This document shows positions 5,315 through 6,967 of a DNA stretch of 6,967 nucleotides, one piece after another. Within the stretch, counting starts at the first letter, position 1, and every line of letters begins with the position of its first letter. The DNA is taken from contig JAHEFC010000207.1 of NCBI GenBank assembly GCA_024640385.1, positions 1 to 6,967 on the forward strand, given 5' to 3'. Both the position numbers and the translations under genes were made by a program. This DNA comes from Sphingobacteriales bacterium. GTDB lineage: Bacteria > Bacteroidota > Bacteroidia > Chitinophagales > Chitinophagaceae. The notes below the pieces were generated by a model that saw only the letters and a list, made by a program, of their open reading frames with translations, searched no databases and was not told where the DNA came from.

Positions 5315-6967
5315 ATGCAGCATTCCTGTTACCATTGCGGGGAGAATTGTGACAATTCGATAAAGATCGAAGAGAAATTCTTTTGCTGCGAAGGTTGCAA
5401 ACAGGTATTCCTCCTCCTCAATGAAAATGACCTCTGCAACTACTACGATCTTCAGAAAAATCCCGGGATCAAGGCCAAAGGCCGGTTTACCGATAACCGG
5501 TTTGCCTACCTTGACAACGAAGAAGTGATCCTGAAACTGCTGAGATTCAGGGATAAAAACCAGTCGCACGTTCAATTCCATCTTCCTACCATGCACTGCG
5601 CCAGCTGTATCTGGCTGCTGGAAAACCTCCACCGGATCAACCCCGCCATCCTGTCGTCCAAAACCAATTTTCAGCGCAAAGAGATCTTCATCATATTCGA
5701 TGAAACAAAGATCTCGCTTCGCAAAGTGGTTGAACTCCTGGCCTTCACCGGTTACGAACCCTATATCACGCTGAACGACGGCGAGCAGAAGAAAGAGAAA
5801 AAGATCAGTCGTACCCATATCTTCAAGATCGGCATCGCGGGATTCTGCTTTTCCAATATCATGATGCTTAGTTTCCCTGACTATTTCGCGTCGGGGAATA
5901 TCGAAATGGACCAGCTCAAACACATCTTCCAATATCTTAGCCTGGCACTCGCGCTGCCAGTGCTTTTATACAGTGCTTCTGAATTCTTCGTTTCCGGATA
6001 TAAAGGCCTCCGCCAGGGCTGGCTCAATATAGATGCCCCTATTGCACTGGCTATCCTGATCACTTTTGGAAGAAGTGTCTACGAGATACTCTCGGGAACA
6101 GGTCCCGGTTACCTGGACTCCATGAGCGGCATTGTTTTCTTCATGTTAATAGGAAGATGGTTCCAGAACCGCACCTACGATGCATTTTCGTTCGACCGCG
6201 ACTACAAATCGTATTTCCCCCTCGGTGTCTCTTTACTTGAAGACGGAAAAGAAACGAATATCTCTGTGTCTAGTTTGAAAAAAGGAGATATGATCCTGGT
6301 GAGGAACGAAGAAATGATCCCGGCTGATGGCATCCTCAGGGAAGGCACGGCAAGTATCGACTACAGCTTTGTTTCGGGCGAGAACACCCCGCTGGATAAA
6401 AGAAAAGGTGAATTGCTCTATGCTGGTGGACGGCAGATAGGGACCGCCATACAGGTGGAAGTGGTGACCCCGGTTTCCCAGAGCTATATCACCCAGCTCT
6501 GGAACAATGATATTTTCCATAACAAGAAGAACAAAGAACAGAGTTTCATCCACCCCTGGAGCAGGTATTTCACCTACGCCTTGTTCACCATTGCCTTCCT
6601 GGCAGCCATTTACTGGTGGGTAAATGATCCTGCAAAGATCTGGCCATCCGTCACCGCCGTACTGATTGTTGCATGCCCCTGCAGTCTCCTGCTTTCCGCC
6701 ACATTTACTTATGGGAACATGCTCAGTTTGTTTGGAAGGAAAAAACTATACCTCAAAAATTCCAGTGTGATCGAAACCCTGGGCAAGGTGAGAACCATTG
6801 TGCTGGATAAAACAGGTACCATCACGCACCACCATGCTTCGCTGGTGTATTTTGAAGGAGAGACATTGAACGACCAGGAAAAGCAGCTGATCAAAACCAT
6901 TACCAGCCATTCTACCCACCCTCTCAGCAAGATGATCGCGGCTTCGCTGGAAACTGAAAAAACGGAC
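5315..6967 (+). CDS. ccoI: CcoI/FixI-type heavy-metal (copper) P1B-type ATPase, 3' end cut off by the window edge
   Basis: This membrane pump is predicted to move copper across the inner membrane for assembly of the cbb3-type cytochrome oxidase. The frame is open from the ATG at 5315 to the right edge (551 codons), and no in-frame ATG lies upstream. An N-terminal Cys-rich metal-binding domain (C5, C8, C12, C24, C25, C28) precedes an HMA domain with MHCASC (93-98). Membrane helices lie at about 169-188, 205-226, 240-252, 268-284, 417-436 and 446-466, the last holding the CPC ion motif (454-456). The actuator loop has SGENTP (354-359) in place of the usual TGE. The phosphorylation site DKTGTI is at 498-503, and the nucleotide-domain HP pair at 535-536. 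CcoI proteins are about 800 residues, so roughly 250 are missing, including the GDGxND hinge. The Pro usually found seven residues after CPC is T463. Confidence 0.9.
   Translation, partial: MQHSCYHCGENCDNSIKIEEKFFCCEGCKQVFLLLNENDLCNYYDLQKNPGIKAKGRFTDNRFAYLDNEEVILKLLRFRDKNQSHVQFHLPTMHCASCIWLLENLHRINPAILSSKTNFQRKEIFIIFDETKISLRKVVELLAFTGYEPYITLNDGEQKKEKKISRTHIFKIGIAGFCFSNIMMLSFPDYFASGNIEMDQLKHIFQYLSLALALPVLLYSASEFFVSGYKGLRQGWLNIDAPIALAILITFGRSVYEILSGTGPGYLDSMSGIVFFMLIGRWFQNRTYDAFSFDRDYKSYFPLGVSLLEDGKETNISVSSLKKGDMILVRNEEMIPADGILREGTASIDYSFVSGENTPLDKRKGELLYAGGRQIGTAIQVEVVTPVSQSYITQLWNNDIFHNKKNKEQSFIHPWSRYFTYALFTIAFLAAIYWWVNDPAKIWPSVTAVLIVACPCSLLLSATFTYGNMLSLFGRKKLYLKNSSVIETLGKVRTIVLDKTGTITHHHASLVYFEGETLNDQEKQLIKTITSHSTHPLSKMIAASLETEKTD

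Noticed and set aside
5240..5932. A 230-codon minus-strand open frame opposite the start of the copper ATPase
   Set aside because: The plus-strand frame has clear family motifs (Cys-rich domain, CxxC) throughout this stretch. The antisense product has no recognisable features and is a shadow of it.

Overview
The window looks like chromosomal DNA from a member of the Bacteroidota, most likely a Chitinophagaceae-type organism. The evidence is a crtZ-crtY zeaxanthin gene pair, a TerB-like/tandem Usp pair, a LOG-family protein, a CcoI-type copper ATPase with an extra N-terminal Cys-rich domain, starts without clear Shine-Dalgarno sequences, and moderate GC. The lineage is an inference from gene content; no rRNA or marker gene is present. 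There are no tRNAs, insertion sequences or CRISPR arrays, and no gene-free stretch is longer than about 200 bases.

Layout. Positions 1-1594 on the minus strand hold beta-carotene hydroxylase (crtZ) followed by lycopene beta-cyclase (crtY). The two overlap by 4 bases (ATGA), and crtY runs off the left edge; its frame is open to the edge and covers the whole first 1.1 kb. An 81-base divergent gap follows. All remaining genes are on the plus strand: an NnrU/isoprenylcysteine-methyltransferase-like membrane protein (1676-2293), a TerB-like protein (2433-2858), a tandem universal stress protein 1 base later (2860-3675), a LOG-family Rossmann protein (3791-4531), an unrecognised coiled-coil protein (4732-5118), and the first 551 codons of a CcoI-like heavy-metal P-type ATPase (5315 to the right edge).

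The least ordinary feature is between the genes. Each of the four plus-strand intergenic gaps longer than 1 base contains an inverted repeat whose arms are built from short tandem units, and each gap uses a different unit: 7-mers of the GCGAGAG type, 7-mers of the GCAGGTG type, 8-mers of the AGAGAGYC type, and a small 8-mer version of the AGAGGTGA type. The first two share one design: each arm can be read as six heptamers plus four bases (46 nt). All four start at the 3' end of the upstream gene, with the purine-rich arm first. One has entered the preceding coding sequence and supplies its last residues and its stop codon.

Three of these gaps also carry a Crp/Fnr-like palindrome (TGA-N6-TCA), at 2372-2383, 4656-4667 and 5253-5264, about 55-70 bases before the next start codon. 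This suggests that the TerB/Usp(/LOG) unit, the unknown 128-residue protein and the copper ATPase belong to one oxygen- or redox-responsive regulon. That would fit the known role of CcoI in maturing cbb3 oxidase, the low-oxygen terminal oxidase. The recurring order gene / repeat hairpin / Crp-Fnr site / next gene is seen directly; its function is inferred.
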